A stretch of DNA of 64,000 nt from Caulobacter sp. 602-1 (GTDB lineage Bacteria > Pseudomonadota > Alphaproteobacteria > Caulobacterales > Caulobacteraceae). The notes under the pieces were generated by a model that saw only the letters and a list, made by a program, of their open reading frames with translations, did not search any database and was not told where the DNA came from. Every line of letters begins with the position of its first letter. Positions within the stretch are counted from its first letter, which is position 1. The translations under genes and the position numbers were made by a program. The stretch spans positions 62,001 through 126,000 of the forward strand of contig NZ_RRYI01000004.1 of NCBI RefSeq assembly GCF_003931565.1, given 5' to 3'. Below are positions 1 to 9,051 of the stretch, in pieces.

Positions 1-786
1 TGCGCGCTTCTGGCGGCGATGGCGCTTGTCCCAGAGGCGGCGACCGCGGCTCCGCGCGTGATGTCGCTGGACTCCTGCGCCGATCAGTACGTGCTGGCCT
101 TGGCGCCGCGCGAGACCATCGTCGGCCTCTCGCATCGCGCCGTCTCGCCCGACAGCTACATGCGCGCTTCAGCCAAAGGCCTTCCGCTGAGGCGGGCGAC
201 TTTCGAGAGCCTGGTGGCCGCCAAGCCCGATGTCGTGGTGCGCCTGTGGGGCGGCGACGCGCGCCTCTCCAAGGCCTTGCTGGGCAAGGGCGTGACGACC
301 GTGGCGCTCGAGGACGCGTCCGACTTCGCCGGCGTGCGCGCCAATATCCGCAAGGTCGCGGTCGCCTTGGAGCGTCGGCCGCAGGGCGAGGCGCTGGTCG
401 CGACGATGGACGCCAAGCTGGCCCGCGCGGCCGAGGCGGGACGGGGGCGCTCGGCGCTTTACCTGACTCCCGGCGGCTACACGGCGGGGTCCAGCACCCT
501 GATCGACGCCATGCTGAAGGCCGCCGGCTATTCGAACGCCACGACCTCTCCCTACTTCGCGCCGGTGTCGCTGGAGCGGATAGTCATGACCCCGCCGGCC
601 GCCGTGGTGCTGGGCCTGTTCGACATGGCCCGCGCCGGCTCCGACCGCTGGGGACCGGGGCGCCATGCGGCGCTGCAGGGCGCGATCAGGACCCGGACGG
701 TGGCGTCGCTGCCGGCGGCGGTGGTCGGCTGCGGCGCCTGGTTCGCGGCCGACGGCTCGCTCGCCCTGGCCGAGGCGGCGCGATGA
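1..786 (+). CDS. ABC transporter periplasmic binding protein (BtuF/FecB-like), 5' partial
   Basis: The left window edge cuts this gene. Codons before the first visible ATG (position 19) stay open and encode a hydrophobic alanine/leucine run ending near ATAA, so the visible N-terminus is the tail of a signal peptide and the true start lies upstream. The mature part has the layout of type III (TroA/BtuF-like) binding proteins, which deliver iron-siderophores or cobalamin to a FecCD-type permease. It overlaps the permease gene by four bases (ATGA), so binding protein, permease and ATPase form one coupled operon. The substrate (vitamin B12 or a siderophore) cannot be decided here; an upstream riboswitch or TonB receptor would settle it but lies outside the window. 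Confidence 0.85.
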   Translation, partial: CALLAAMALVPEAATAAPRVMSLDSCADQYVLALAPRETIVGLSHRAVSPDSYMRASAKGLPLRRATFESLVAAKPDVVVRLWGGDARLSKALLGKGVTTVALEDASDFAGVRANIRKVAVALERRPQGEALVATMDAKLARAAEAGRGRSALYLTPGGYTAGSSTLIDAMLKAAGYSNATTSPYFAPVSLERIVMTPPAAVVLGLFDMARAGSDRWGPGRHAALQGAIRTRTVASLPAAVVGCGAWFAADGSLALAEAAR

Positions 787-1769
787 GCCTGGTGCGCCTC
801 TGTCTCCTGATGCTGCTGGTCCTGGCGCTCGCGGCGGTCCTGGCCGTGTCGCTGGGCGAGACGCCGTTCTCGCTGGCGCAATACGCCCAGGCGCTGGGCC
901 ATCCTGCTTCGCCGCCGGGCGAGGTGCTGTGGACCGTCCGCGCGCCGCGCGTGGCCGTCGCCGCCCTGATCGGCGCGGCTCTGGGCCTGTCGGGCGCGAC
1001 CATGCAGGGTCTGCTGCGCAATCCGCTGGCCGATCCGGGCGTGCTGGGCGTGTCGGCGGTGTCGGGCCTGGGCGCGGCCGTCGCCATCTCGGCGGGCCTG
1101 GCCGTGCTGCCGGGCGCGATCGAGCTCTCGGCCCTGGCCGGGGCCCTGGTCGCCGGCGCCATGGTCGTGGCGCTGGCCGCGCGGTTCCGCGAGCCCGAGG
1201 CGTTGATCCTGTTCGGTGTCGCTCTGTCGGCGTTCGGCGGCGCCCTGACGGCGCTGGTGTTCAACCTCTCGCCCTCGCCGGTGGCGACGGCGGAGATCCT
1301 GGCCTGGTTGATGGGCTCGGTCGAGAACCGGGACTGGCATGACGCCTTGCGGGCGCTGATCCCGATGATGATCGGCGCCGCGCTCTGCATCCGGGCCGGC
1401 AAGGGGCTGCGGATGCTGACCCTGGGCGAGGAGGCCGCGCGGATGTCGGGCCTGCCGATGGCGCGCTTGCGAATCCATGCCGTGGCCGGCTCGGCCTTGC
1501 TGACGGGCGCGGGCGTGGCGGCGGCGGGGGTGATCGGCTTTGTCGGTCTGGCCGCGCCGCACCTGGTGCGGGCCCTGGTCAAGGACGACCCCAGGCGCAT
1601 CCTGTGGCCCTCGGCCCTGGCCGGGGCGCTGCTGCTGGTGCTGGCCGATCTGGCCGCCCGTCTGATCCCGACCGAGCAGGAATTGAAGCTGGGCGTCGTC
1701 ACCGCCCTGTTCGGCGCGCCGGCTTTCGCCCTGCTGGCCTGGCGGGCCTCGCGGAGCTGGCGGTCGTGA
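783..1769 (+). CDS. FecCD/BtuC-family ABC transporter permease
   Basis: A 328-residue, very hydrophobic protein with the repeated transmembrane helices of FecCD/BtuC permeases. The family signature lies at residues 65-98 (GAALGLSGATMQGLLRNPLA, then a glycine-rich stretch). Near the middle an LGEEAARMSGLP stretch matches the cytoplasmic loop that contacts the ATPase, and the C-terminal GVIGFVGLAAPH motif is also typical. The protein would form the inner-membrane channel for the metal chelate delivered by the upstream binding protein. The ATG at 783 was chosen because it overlaps the preceding stop as ATGA and begins a clean first helix. It overlaps the ATPase gene by GTGA. Confidence 0.93.
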   Translation: MSLVRLCLLMLLVLALAAVLAVSLGETPFSLAQYAQALGHPASPPGEVLWTVRAPRVAVAALIGAALGLSGATMQGLLRNPLADPGVLGVSAVSGLGAAVAISAGLAVLPGAIELSALAGALVAGAMVVALAARFREPEALILFGVALSAFGGALTALVFNLSPSPVATAEILAWLMGSVENRDWHDALRALIPMMIGAALCIRAGKGLRMLTLGEEAARMSGLPMARLRIHAVAGSALLTGAGVAAAGVIGFVGLAAPHLVRALVKDDPRRILWPSALAGALLLVLADLAARLIPTEQELKLGVVTALFGAPAFALLAWRASRSWRS

Positions 1770-2521
1770 GCGCGCTCTGGACCCTGAGCGCGGTCACCGC
1801 CCGGCAAGGCCGCAAGACGGTGCTGGAGGCCGCGTCCCTGACCGTCACGGCTGGCGAGGTGGTCGGCGTTGTCGGCCCCAACGGCGCGGGCAAGACCAGC
1901 CTGCTGCGCGCGGGCCTGGGTCTGCTGCCGCTGACGATCGGCGAGGCGCGACTTTCGGGGCGCATCCTGGCCGAACTGAAGCCTGACGCGCGCGCCAGAC
2001 TGGTCGGCTACCTGCCGCAGGATCGGCGCGTGGCCTGGAACCTGCCTGCGCGGATGGTCGCGGCCCTGGGCGCGACCGACCTCGCCGACGAGGCCGCCGA
2101 CGCCTTGGCGATCGATTGCCTGGCCCGCGTCGGTGCGGCCGACCTGGCCGATCGCGGCGTGCTGGACATGTCCGGCGGCGAACGGGCCAGGGTGCTGCTG
2201 GCGCGCCTTCTGGCCACCCGCGCGCCGCTGCTGATCGCCGACGAACCGGTGGCGGGCCTGGATCCCGACGCCCAACTGCTGACGCTCGATCTGCTGCGCG
2301 TCGAAGCGTCGAAAGGCGCTGGGGTGGTGGTGACGCTGCACGACCTGGGGCTGGCCGCCCGGTCGTGCGATCGCATCGTCGTCGTCGATCATGGCCGGCT
2401 CGTCGCCGACGGGCCGCCGCGCGAGGCGCTGTCGCGGGCCATTCTTAGCCGGGTGTTCCGGCTGGACGGCGAACTGATCGAGACCCAGGCCGGGCCGGTT
2501 CTGGCGGCCCGGCGCGCCTAG
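1766..2521 (+). CDS. ABC transporter ATP-binding protein (BtuD/FecE-like)
   Basis: A 251-residue nucleotide-binding subunit with all motifs in order: Walker A GPNGAGKT (about residues 37-45), Q-loop Gln85 in LPQD, signature MSGGE (135-139), Walker B LLIADEP (155-161) and the switch His192. It powers the FecCD permease encoded just upstream. The start is the GTG at 1766, which overlaps the permease stop as GTGA; an in-frame upstream extension exists but would lie inside the permease gene and lacks family similarity. The stop codon at 2519-2521 is inside the left arm of a 19-bp inverted repeat that probably terminates the operon. Confidence 0.93.
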   Translation: MSALWTLSAVTARQGRKTVLEAASLTVTAGEVVGVVGPNGAGKTSLLRAGLGLLPLTIGEARLSGRILAELKPDARARLVGYLPQDRRVAWNLPARMVAALGATDLADEAADALAIDCLARVGAADLADRGVLDMSGGERARVLLARLLATRAPLLIADEPVAGLDPDAQLLTLDLLRVEASKGAGVVVTLHDLGLAARSCDRIVVVDHGRLVADGPPREALSRAILSRVFRLDGELIETQAGPVLAARRA

Positions 2522-2566
2522 AGCGTGACAGCCGAAAGTGCGAGCGGTTTCGGCTGTCACGCTCTA
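2519..2566. terminator. Perfect 19-bp inverted repeat at the ABC operon end (palindrome type A)
   Basis: Arms 2519-2537 and 2548-2566 are perfectly complementary (core AGCGTGACAGCCGAAA) around a 10-base loop. The ATPase stop codon is the first three bases of the left arm. No T-run follows, so it could be a rho-independent-like hairpin, an mRNA-end stabiliser or a repeat element. A diverged copy with the same core (GCGTGGC..GCCGAAA) lies at 27249-27296 beside the NAD kinase stop. Confidence 0.7.
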
Positions 2567-2629
2567 AGTGTTTGAGATAGAGCCTATTTATCCGTTTCTG
2601 ATGGTTCCATCAGAAACGGACAGGCTCTA
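2567..2629. repeat. Palindromic repeat type B, containing the transglycosylase stop codon
   Basis: An interrupted palindrome: outer arms 2578-2585 (TAGAGCCT) and 2622-2629 (AGGCTCTA), inner arms 2591-2604 (TCCGTTTCTGATGG) and 2607-2620 with a two-base loop. The stop codon of the minus-strand transglycosylase gene (2627-2629) is inside the right outer arm. Related copies occur at about 6336-6402, 26541-26600 and 27186-27236. Together with the type A repeat next to it, it fills the whole space between two convergent transcription units and so probably acts as a two-way terminator. Confidence 0.7.
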
Positions 2630-4744
2630 AGGCTGGGTGACCGCGGTATCCGCCGAAGCCACCGACGGTGAATAGACATAGCCGCCGCGCTTCAGGTCAG
2701 ACGACAGGGTCAGCGGGCTGACGCCGCCATTCAGGCGGGCGCGGTAGACCATGGTCGTCTCCAGGGTCCGCATCACGTAATTGCGGGTCTCGGAGAACGG
2801 GATGCACTCGATGAAGTCGAGCGGGTCGGTGCTGGCGCCGCGCGGGTCGCCGCACAGGCCCGCCCACTGGGCCGGACGGCCGGGACCGGCGTTATAGGCC
2901 GCCGCGGCCATGATGTACGAGCCGCTGAAGCTGCGGACCATGTCGCCCAGATACACCGAGCCCAGGCGCATGTTGTACGGCGCGTCCGACAGGCGATCGA
3001 GGCTGTGGGCCTCGCCCAGCTTGCGCGCGACGATCGAGGCGGTGGCCGGCATCAGCTGCATCATGCCGCGCGCGCCGACGCCCGAACGGGCCGACGGGTC
3101 GAAATTGCTTTCCTGGCGCGAGATTGAATAGACAAAAGCCGTTTCGGCCGCGCCCGGACCCGGCGTGAAATGGTGGTCCAGCAGCGGATAGCCGCGCTCG
3201 GTCAGGATGAAGCCGCGCTGGGCGGCCGTGCGCACGGCGCGCATGGCCAGGTCCTGGTCGCCATAGCCGCGGGCGAAGTCGACCAGCAGGGCGCTTTCCT
3301 CGGCGTTGGGCAGGGTGTCGTCGATGTAGAGCACGAGGCTGCGGAACTGATCGCGCGCGCCGATGTCGGCCAGGATCCGGGCGGCGCGGATCTGCTCGCG
3401 GCCGTAGAAGCGGGCGCGGTCGGCCTGGGTGATGACCGGGTCGCGGTCAAGGCGCAGCTCCTTCAGCCCCGCCTTCTCGGCGGCCAGTTGCCCGTAGAAG
3501 GTGGTGATGTAGCGCGCGCCCTCGGCGTAGAAGGCCTGTGCGGCGATCGGGTCGCCCTGCGCCTCGGCGGCGCGGCCCTGCCAGTAGAGGGCGCGGCCGC
3601 GCGTGATCGGCGAGGCGCCGACGGCTGCGATCTGGGCGAAGTGGGCGGCGGCCGCGTCCGGGTTCTTCAGGCGGGTCAGGGCGATCCAGCCGGCGTAGAA
3701 CTCGCTCTCGGCGATGTCGGCCGGGGCCAGGGCCTGGGTGTTGTCGGCGGCGGCGTAGGCAGCGGCGCTGTTGCCCGACTTCAGCGCCGAGACGATCAGC
3801 TGCTTGCGTTCCTTCCAGATGGCGGTCGAGGCCTCCTCGGTCGGCGGGACCGGGAAGTTGACCACCATCGGAAGGGCCAGGGCGTCCATGCCGGCGCGGC
3901 GCAGATAGGCCGCACGCTCGAACACCACGCCAGGCGAGGTCTGCTGGTCGGGCGTCAGGTTGTTGTAGAGCGTGTTGGCGTTCGCCGCGTTCGAGCGATA
4001 GGCCATCCGCACCCGGGCCATGGCCGCCTGCGTATCGGACAGCATGGCGACCAGCTCGCGCGTGGCCGGACCCTGTTGGCCGTATAGCATGATATCGGCG
4101 CGGCGATTGTAGTCGTCAGGCGTCAGCATGGCGCCGAAGCGGGCGATCATGCCGCGCTGGGCGTCGGCCTCGAACACCTTGTCGCGGAAGGTTCGTCGGA
4201 TCAGGTTGGCGGCGTCCTGGTTCTTGCCGGTCGCTTGATAGGCCGAGGCAAGGGCCATGGCGCCCTCGGCCGTCGCCGGCTGGGCGCCGCCGAACCAGGC
4301 GATGACGCGGGCCGGATCCAGACCCGAGGTCGACAGGGCCTTCTCGGCGGCGGCGTCGCGCCGCGCGCCCCGCGGCCAGCCGGCCAGGTCGCGACGGGCG
4401 GCGTCCAGCTCGAAGAAGCTCATCGCCTCGGCGTTGCTGTCGACCAACTGCCACTGAGCGATTTTTTTGGCGATCGGGTCCTGCAGGCTGTCCATGGCCA
4501 TGCGCGCGCCGGAGATGTCGCCGCGCTTGGCGGCGGCCAGGGCGCTCTGCAGGTTGGCGCTATCGGTGTCGGACAGCGCGCCGGGGACGGCGGTCGGCGG
4601 GGTGGTGATCAGGCCGGGCTGGCTCGCATACGAGGTCGCATAGCCGGACGTCGTCTGGGCGTCCGCGGCCCCGACCACGGCCACGATGCAAGCTCCCCCG
4701 AGCAGAATCCGACGCACCACTGAAGCCAAGACGCTCTCCATCAA
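2627..4744 (-). CDS. Soluble lytic murein transglycosylase (Slt70-like)
   Basis: A 705-residue protein with a signal peptide (hydrophobic run to about residue 28, ending ADAQ), a long alpha-helical middle with tetratricopeptide-like repeats as in Slt70's U-shaped domain, and a C-terminal SLT catalytic domain. The catalytic glutamate is Glu545 in SRQESNFDP, followed by [10 protein letters not shown] and [10 protein letters not shown], the usual active-site segments. It would cleave peptidoglycan in the periplasm to 1,6-anhydromuropeptides during wall turnover. The gene stands alone, convergent with the ABC operon and divergent from dapA. Length matches Slt70-type enzymes. Confidence 0.93.
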   Translation of the reverse strand: MMESVLASVVRRILLGGACIVAVVGAADAQTTSGYATSYASQPGLITTPPTAVPGALSDTDSANLQSALAAAKRGDISGARMAMDSLQDPIAKKIAQWQLVDSNAEAMSFFELDAARRDLAGWPRGARRDAAAEKALSTSGLDPARVIAWFGGAQPATAEGAMALASAYQATGKNQDAANLIRRTFRDKVFEADAQRGMIARFGAMLTPDDYNRRADIMLYGQQGPATRELVAMLSDTQAAMARVRMAYRSNAANANTLYNNLTPDQQTSPGVVFERAAYLRRAGMDALALPMVVNFPVPPTEEASTAIWKERKQLIVSALKSGNSAAAYAAADNTQALAPADIAESEFYAGWIALTRLKNPDAAAAHFAQIAAVGASPITRGRALYWQGRAAEAQGDPIAAQAFYAEGARYITTFYGQLAAEKAGLKELRLDRDPVITQADRARFYGREQIRAARILADIGARDQFRSLVLYIDDTLPNAEESALLVDFARGYGDQDLAMRAVRTAAQRGFILTERGYPLLDHHFTPGPGAAETAFVYSISRQESNFDPSARSGVGARGMMQLMPATASIVARKLGEAHSLDRLSDAPYNMRLGSVYLGDMVRSFSGSYIMAAAAYNAGPGRPAQWAGLCGDPRGASTDPLDFIECIPFSETRNYVMRTLETTMVYRARLNGGVSPLTLSSDLKRGGYVYSPSVASADTAVTQP

Positions 4745-4987
4745 CCGGCCCCGAAGAGCCTTGTACTCGAATACTCTGCCTGCCCCTATGCGACGATTCA
4801 GGCCTCAATAGGGTTTAAAGTCCGGTTCCAAGGGCTTGACCGCGCAGGCTTCGCCCCTCAAATCCGCACCTGCTCCCAACGAACCGCATGGCGCGCCATT
4901 GCGGGACGATGGGGCAGGGACATATTGTCCGCCCCCATCGTCCTGCCGCAACACACGCGGCGCCATCCTCACGGCAATTTGCAAGTC

Positions 4988-5872
4988 ATGGTCCAGTCTC
5001 ACTTCAAGGGCGTCATTCCGGCCCTCGTCACGCCGTTCCGCGACGGTGAGGTGGACGAAAAAGCGTTCGTGTCGCTGGTCGAACGCCAGATCGCCGGCGG
5101 CGTGCACGGCTTGGTGCCGGTCGGCACCACGGGCGAGACCTCGACCCTGTCGCATGACGAGCACAAGCGCGTCGTCGAACTGTGCGTGAAGACCGCCGCC
5201 GGCCGCGTGCCGGTGATCGCGGGCGCGGGCAGCAACTCGACCGACGAGGCCATCGAGCTGGCCGCTCACGCCAAGACCGTCGGCGCCGACGCGGCCCTGG
5301 TGGTCACGCCCTACTACAATCGCCCGAGCCAGGAGGGGATGTATCAGCACTACAAGGCGATCAACGACGCCGTGGAACTGCCGATCTTCGTCTACAACGT
5401 GCCGGGCCGCACTGGCGTCGACATCTCCAACGAGACCCTGGCCCGCCTCGCCAAGCTGCCCAATATCGTCGGCGTCAAGGACGCCACTGGCGACCTGAGC
5501 CGCATCAGCATGCAGCGTCTGCTGTGCGGCCCCGACTGGGTGCTGCTGACCGGCGACGACCCCTCGGCCCTCGGCTACATGGCCCATGGCGGCCACGGCG
5601 TGATCTCGGTCACCTCGAACGTCGCGCCCGAAGCCTGCGCCGCCTTCATGAACGCCTGCATGCAGGGTCAGTGGGAGACGGGTCTCTACTGGCAGGACCG
5701 CCTGGTGCGCCTGCACAAGGCCCTGTTCCTGGATTCCTCGCCGGCCCCGACCAAGTTCGCCCTGGCCCAACTGGGCCTGTGCGCCGAGGACGTTCGCCTG
5801 CCGATCGTCGCCTGCGCCGAAGCCGTGCGTCCGACGATCCTGGAGGCCATGCGCGAGGCCGGTCTGCGGTAA
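4988..5872 (+). CDS. dapA: 4-hydroxy-tetrahydrodipicolinate synthase
   Basis: Condenses pyruvate with aspartate semialdehyde in the first committed step to diaminopimelate and lysine. From the ATG at 4988 the protein is 294 residues, as usual for DapA, and begins [17 protein letters not shown]; an upstream in-frame start at 4925 would add residues with no family match. Visible residues: the TTGET loop (47-51), Tyr136 in VYNVPGRTG and the Schiff-base Lys164 in [10 protein letters not shown]. It overlaps smpB by one base (TAATG). Supplying diaminopimelate ties it to wall synthesis, and the divergent neighbour is a peptidoglycan transglycosylase. Confidence 0.97.
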   Translation: MVQSHFKGVIPALVTPFRDGEVDEKAFVSLVERQIAGGVHGLVPVGTTGETSTLSHDEHKRVVELCVKTAAGRVPVIAGAGSNSTDEAIELAAHAKTVGADAALVVTPYYNRPSQEGMYQHYKAINDAVELPIFVYNVPGRTGVDISNETLARLAKLPNIVGVKDATGDLSRISMQRLLCGPDWVLLTGDDPSALGYMAHGGHGVISVTSNVAPEACAAFMNACMQGQWETGLYWQDRLVRLHKALFLDSSPAPTKFALAQLGLCAEDVRLPIVACAEAVRPTILEAMREAGLR

Positions 5873-6330
5873 TGACCAAGCCGATCGCGGAAAACCGGCG
5901 CGCCCGGTACGACTACTTCATCGAAGAGACCTTCGAGGCCGGCATCATGCTGACCGGCACCGAGGTCAAGTCGCTGCGCGTCGGCCGGGCCAATATCGCC
6001 GAGTCCTACGCCTCGGTGGAAGGGCGTGAGATCAAGCTGATCAACGCCGATATTCCGCCCTACGGCCACGCCAATCGCTTCAACCACGAGCCGCGCCGGC
6101 ACCGGAAGCTGCTGCTGCATCGCAAGCAGATCGACAAGTTGATCGGCGCCGTGCAACGCGACGGCCGGACGATGATTCCGCTGAAGCTCTACTGGAACGA
6201 CAAGGGCCTGGCCAAGCTGGAGATCGGCCTGGCCAAGGGCAAGAAGAACCACGACAAGCGCGAGACCGAGGCGGCCCGCGACTGGGCGCGCGACAAGGCG
6301 CGCCTGATGAAGGGCGACCGGGGCGACTGA
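5872..6330 (+). CDS. smpB: SsrA-binding protein SmpB
   Basis: A 152-residue basic protein that binds tmRNA and brings it to stalled ribosomes for trans-translation. The oligonucleotide-binding fold segments [20 protein letters not shown] and [20 protein letters not shown] are conserved, and the C-terminal tail ([13 protein letters not shown]) is the lysine/arginine-rich helix that enters the ribosomal decoding region. The start is the ATG overlapping the dapA stop. Both parts of Caulobacter's split tmRNA must lie elsewhere; no tmRNA tag sequence was found here. Confidence 0.97.
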   Translation: MTKPIAENRRARYDYFIEETFEAGIMLTGTEVKSLRVGRANIAESYASVEGREIKLINADIPPYGHANRFNHEPRRHRKLLLHRKQIDKLIGAVQRDGRTMIPLKLYWNDKGLAKLEIGLAKGKKNHDKRETEAARDWARDKARLMKGDRGD

Positions 6331-6335
6331 TCGCG

Positions 6336-6402
6336 TCTAACTGTTTGATCATAGGGGCTGTTTGTCGCCTTTAGGTGGTTTCATCCAAAGGGGGCAGGTC
6401 TA
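6336..6402. repeat. Degenerate palindromic repeat type B after smpB
   Basis: The segment aligns base for base with the repeat at 2567-2629 (shared TAA-TGTTTGA-ATAG, a GGTT/GTTTC centre, CAGG-TCTA end), though the stems are now imperfect (CGCCTTTAGGT against ATCCAAAGGG). The right end carries the CTA that is the stop codon of the short minus-strand gene beginning at 6516, the same arrangement as at the transglycosylase gene. Confidence 0.5.
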
Positions 6403-6516
6403 GGGCAGGCCCATCGCGGCGAAGCCGATGGCGAGGCCCAGCGCGAAGGCGCTCGCGCTGATAATCAGGAAGATCCTGACCTCTGTCCGCAGGTGGTTGC
6501 GTGTCGTCTGGACCAT
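6400..6516 (-). CDS. Small single-pass membrane protein, 38 residues
   Basis: A short gene running from ATG (6514-6516) to TAG (6400-6402). It encodes a charged N-terminus (MVQTTRNHLRTEVR) followed by an uninterrupted hydrophobic helix (IFLIISASAFALGLAIGFAA) and a short MGLP tail, the profile of a one-helix inner-membrane peptide with its N-terminus in the cytoplasm by the positive-inside rule. A GGAG lies seven bases upstream of the ATG. The stop codon is in the right end of a type B repeat, where other repeat copies also place real stop codons, which supports the gene being real. Function unknown. Confidence 0.5.
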   Translation of the reverse strand: MVQTTRNHLRTEVRIFLIISASAFALGLAIGFAAMGLP

Positions 6517-6743
6517 TGAATGGCTCCGCGGGCCGCGCCGCCGAAGGCGCGACAAATCAGTCCCCGATCAAGGTGATAGCCCCTGACAGGGTTTGAACAT
6601 TGTCCAGGATCACAAAACTCGCCGGAACGAGCCTCAGCGCGCTTTGAGCTAGCCGTCCACGCACAATCGCTGTCCGTGTTCCTCGCCAGAGATCGACAGG
6701 CCGGGCGCTATCCGGCCACGATCCGGCAAGTTGCGTCGCGCGC

Positions 6744-6938
6744 TCAGGCTACCGCCGGCAATTCGTAGACCCGTGATCGCACGCCGCGTTCGAACAGGGC
6801 CCCGCATATGGCGAGGGCCTGCTTGTAGGCGGTTTCGACGTTGTCAAAGTGGCCGGCTAGGCGACCGTCTTCGGTAACGACCCAACCTTCGGAGACATGG
6901 GCGATTTCTATACGCGGGCACTGCGCGACGTCGGGCAT
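6744..6938 (-). CDS. Hypothetical 64-residue protein
   Basis: A small soluble protein not recognised as a named family. It looks like a compact alpha/beta domain: an N-terminal strand with IEIAHVSEGWVV, a turn with EDGRLAGHF, then a helix NVETAYKQALAICGALFERG and a final strand. This order recalls short DUF2188-like domains in which a phrase of the type 'WVVT..G...G.F.' precedes a helix, but the match is weak. It stands alone with about 160 bases upstream before the next gene; nothing around it suggests a role. Confidence 0.6.
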   Translation of the reverse strand: MPDVAQCPRIEIAHVSEGWVVTEDGRLAGHFDNVETAYKQALAICGALFERGVRSRVYELPAVA

Positions 6939-7099
6939 GACGACGAGCTCCTCGGACTAGAATCGCGCCCCCTGAACACGAGCGCGCGAACATCCTTACC
7001 GCGAACCCGGTTCCTTGCATTGTCAAGGATTGTAAACCGTATGCGGACATTCGTGCAAGTGAGATAATCGCCTTGGTTGTGTCGTCGCGTTCGCCGACT

Positions 7100-8098
7100 T
7101 CAGCCGTTCTCCAACGCCAGCAGGGCGAAGGTCGCCAGCCAGTGCTCGCCCATATAGTCGCCGGCGATATGGGGGATGGCCGCCGCCAGGTGGTTGAGGG
7201 CCGCGTTGATGGCCAGGGGCTTGGCGGGATCCTCTTCAGGCATGGCCGCGGCGAGCAGCCGCCAGCACCAGGCGCGCGACAGGTTCAGGCCGTCCAGATG
7301 GGCGATCTTGCCGTCGCTGCGGTCACTGACCCGGGCCGGCGAGAACAGCGTGACCGGTTGCTTGTCGGCCAGGTTGGGCAGGAAGCGTGGGAACCAGGTG
7401 TCGAAACTCTCGCGCGGCAGCAGGCGGCGCATGGCCTCCGCCTCGATCAGGGCGGGCGAAAGGAAGTCGTCGCCGGACGGCTCCCAGCCCTGGCAGGCGG
7501 CGTCCTGGCCGTACCAGAGCAGGGCGCGGTTCTGCAGCAGGTCGAAGAAGCCCTGGTCATCGGTCATCACCGCGTATTCGGTCGCCAGAACGAGCGCGAA
7601 GGCGGTGTTGAAATGGGTGCCGGCGCGAACCGGATAGTCGGCGATCGGCAGGAAGCTCTCGAACCGCTGGCGGAACGCGGCGGCCAATGGCGCATGCGCG
7701 GCCGCCCATGGGCGATCCTTGTGGCGCAGCAGTTCGGCCTGCAGCATCAGGCTCCAGGCCCAGCCATAGGGGCGTTCGAAGCCCCGGCTTTCGGGGCGGG
7801 CCAGATAGGCGGTCTCGACGCCGACCTTCTCGGGCGTGAAGGCGTCGTCGAACAGGGTGATGATCGTTTCGGCCTCGGGCATCTCCGGGCGCAGGCGCAG
7901 CAGGGTCGCCAGCAGCCAGTAGCCGTGCACGCAGGAGTGCCAGTCGAAGCTGCCGTAGAAGATCGGATGCAGGTCTCGCGGCGAGCGGACGTCGCCCGCG
8001 TCGGCCATCACGTGGTCCAGCTTGTTCGGGTACTCGCGGGTGAGGTGGCCCAGGGCGATCTTGGCGAAGCGCGAGGCGGTGGAGCGGGCGAGGCTCAT
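7100..8098 (-). CDS. DUF2891 family protein
   Basis: A 332-residue soluble protein with the DUF2891 signature FYGSFDWHSCVHGYW (residues 48-61) and many conserved tryptophans and histidines, as in alpha-helical (alpha/alpha-barrel-like) enzymes. No signal peptide is seen, so it is probably cytoplasmic. The start at 8098 overlaps the stop of the DUF979 gene by four bases (ATGA), making it the last gene of a three-gene coupled unit. No reaction is established for the family. The coupling suggests it acts on whatever the DUF969/DUF979 membrane proteins import; that is inference only. Confidence 0.85.
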   Translation of the reverse strand: MSLARSTASRFAKIALGHLTREYPNKLDHVMADAGDVRSPRDLHPIFYGSFDWHSCVHGYWLLATLLRLRPEMPEAETIITLFDDAFTPEKVGVETAYLARPESRGFERPYGWAWSLMLQAELLRHKDRPWAAAHAPLAAAFRQRFESFLPIADYPVRAGTHFNTAFALVLATEYAVMTDDQGFFDLLQNRALLWYGQDAACQGWEPSGDDFLSPALIEAEAMRRLLPRESFDTWFPRFLPNLADKQPVTLFSPARVSDRSDGKIAHLDGLNLSRAWCWRLLAAAMPEEDPAKPLAINAALNHLAAAIPHIAGDYMGEHWLATFALLALENG

Positions 8099-9051
8099 TT
8101 GTGAAAGGCCAGGGCGTTCATCAGGACCACATTGACGACCAGCATCAGGACCGCGGTCGGCGCCTGGGCGCGGATCACGGCGTAGCGGTCCTTCAACTGC
8201 AGCAGCGCGGCCGGCACAAGGTTGAAATTGGCGGCCAGCGGGGTGAGCAGCGTGCCGCAGAAGCCCGACAGCATGCCGATGGCGCAGACCACGGCCGGAT
8301 CGCCGCCAAAACGGCCGATGACCAGGGGCAGGGCGATGCCGCCGGTCATGACGGGGAAGGCGGCGAAGGCGTTGCCCATCATCACCGTGAACACGGCCAT
8401 GCCCAGACAGTAGGCGGCGACGGCGGCGAAGCGGCTGTCGACCGGGGTGATCATCACCGCCAGCTCGCCGATGGTCTTGCCGACGCCGGCGAGCGCGAAG
8501 ACCGCGCCCAGGGCCGCCAGCATCTGAGGCAGCAGGGCGGCCCAGCCGACCAGATCCATCAGCCGGCGACCTTCCTGCAGCGGCGCGGCGGCCGGCTGGC
8601 GGAACATCACCTGGGCCAGCACCGCCGCGACCAGGGCGGCCAGGGCCAGCGAGACCAGCGTCGCCTGCTTGGGATCGACCAGCGGCGCGCCCTGCACCGT
8701 CAGGCGCTTGAACACCAGGGTCCCGACCAGCACCAGCACGGGGATGACCAGGGCGGGGATGAACAGGCGCGCGCCGTAGGTCTCCGCCAGGGTCTCGCGC
8801 TCGGCGGGCGAGGTGGTCCTCGGCGCGCCGACGCCCAACTGGCCGGTCCCGGCGATCAGGGCCAGGGCCAACGCCAGCACGCCGTTGCCCAGATCGCCAA
8901 AATAATCGCCGAACAGGAAGCTCAGCGCGAAGAGACCCCAGAAGGCGGCGTTGCCGAAGCGCTTGCGGTTCTCGCGGTCGAGGGCGCTGAACACGGCGAA
9001 GGCGCCGAACATCAGGCCGGCCAGCAGATAGACGAGCGGCAGGCCGATCAT
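8095..9051 (-). CDS. DUF979 integral membrane protein
   Basis: A 318-residue protein with about eight to ten hydrophobic helices and the DUF979 pattern, including FLFGDYFGDLGNG, GVGKTIGELAVMITP and a C-terminal GMLSGFCGTLLTPLAANFN. The last two resemble re-entrant, glycine-rich loops of secondary transporters. It is coupled by four-base overlaps to the DUF969 gene upstream and the DUF2891 gene downstream. In other bacteria DUF969 and DUF979 genes sit together, sometimes near pyroglutamyl-peptidase genes (recalled, not checked), so the pair may form one split transporter. Substrate unknown. Confidence 0.88.
   Translation of the reverse strand: MIGLPLVYLLAGLMFGAFAVFSALDRENRKRFGNAAFWGLFALSFLFGDYFGDLGNGVLALALALIAGTGQLGVGAPRTTSPAERETLAETYGARLFIPALVIPVLVLVGTLVFKRLTVQGAPLVDPKQATLVSLALAALVAAVLAQVMFRQPAAAPLQEGRRLMDLVGWAALLPQMLAALGAVFALAGVGKTIGELAVMITPVDSRFAAVAAYCLGMAVFTVMMGNAFAAFPVMTGGIALPLVIGRFGGDPAVVCAIGMLSGFCGTLLTPLAANFNLVPAALLQLKDRYAVIRAQAPTAVLMLVVNVVLMNALAFHK

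Noticed and set aside
686-2560. A 624-codon minus-strand frame opposite the ABC transporter genes
   Set aside because: Antisense of three recognisable genes and very rich in Arg/Gln/Ala with no domain pattern.
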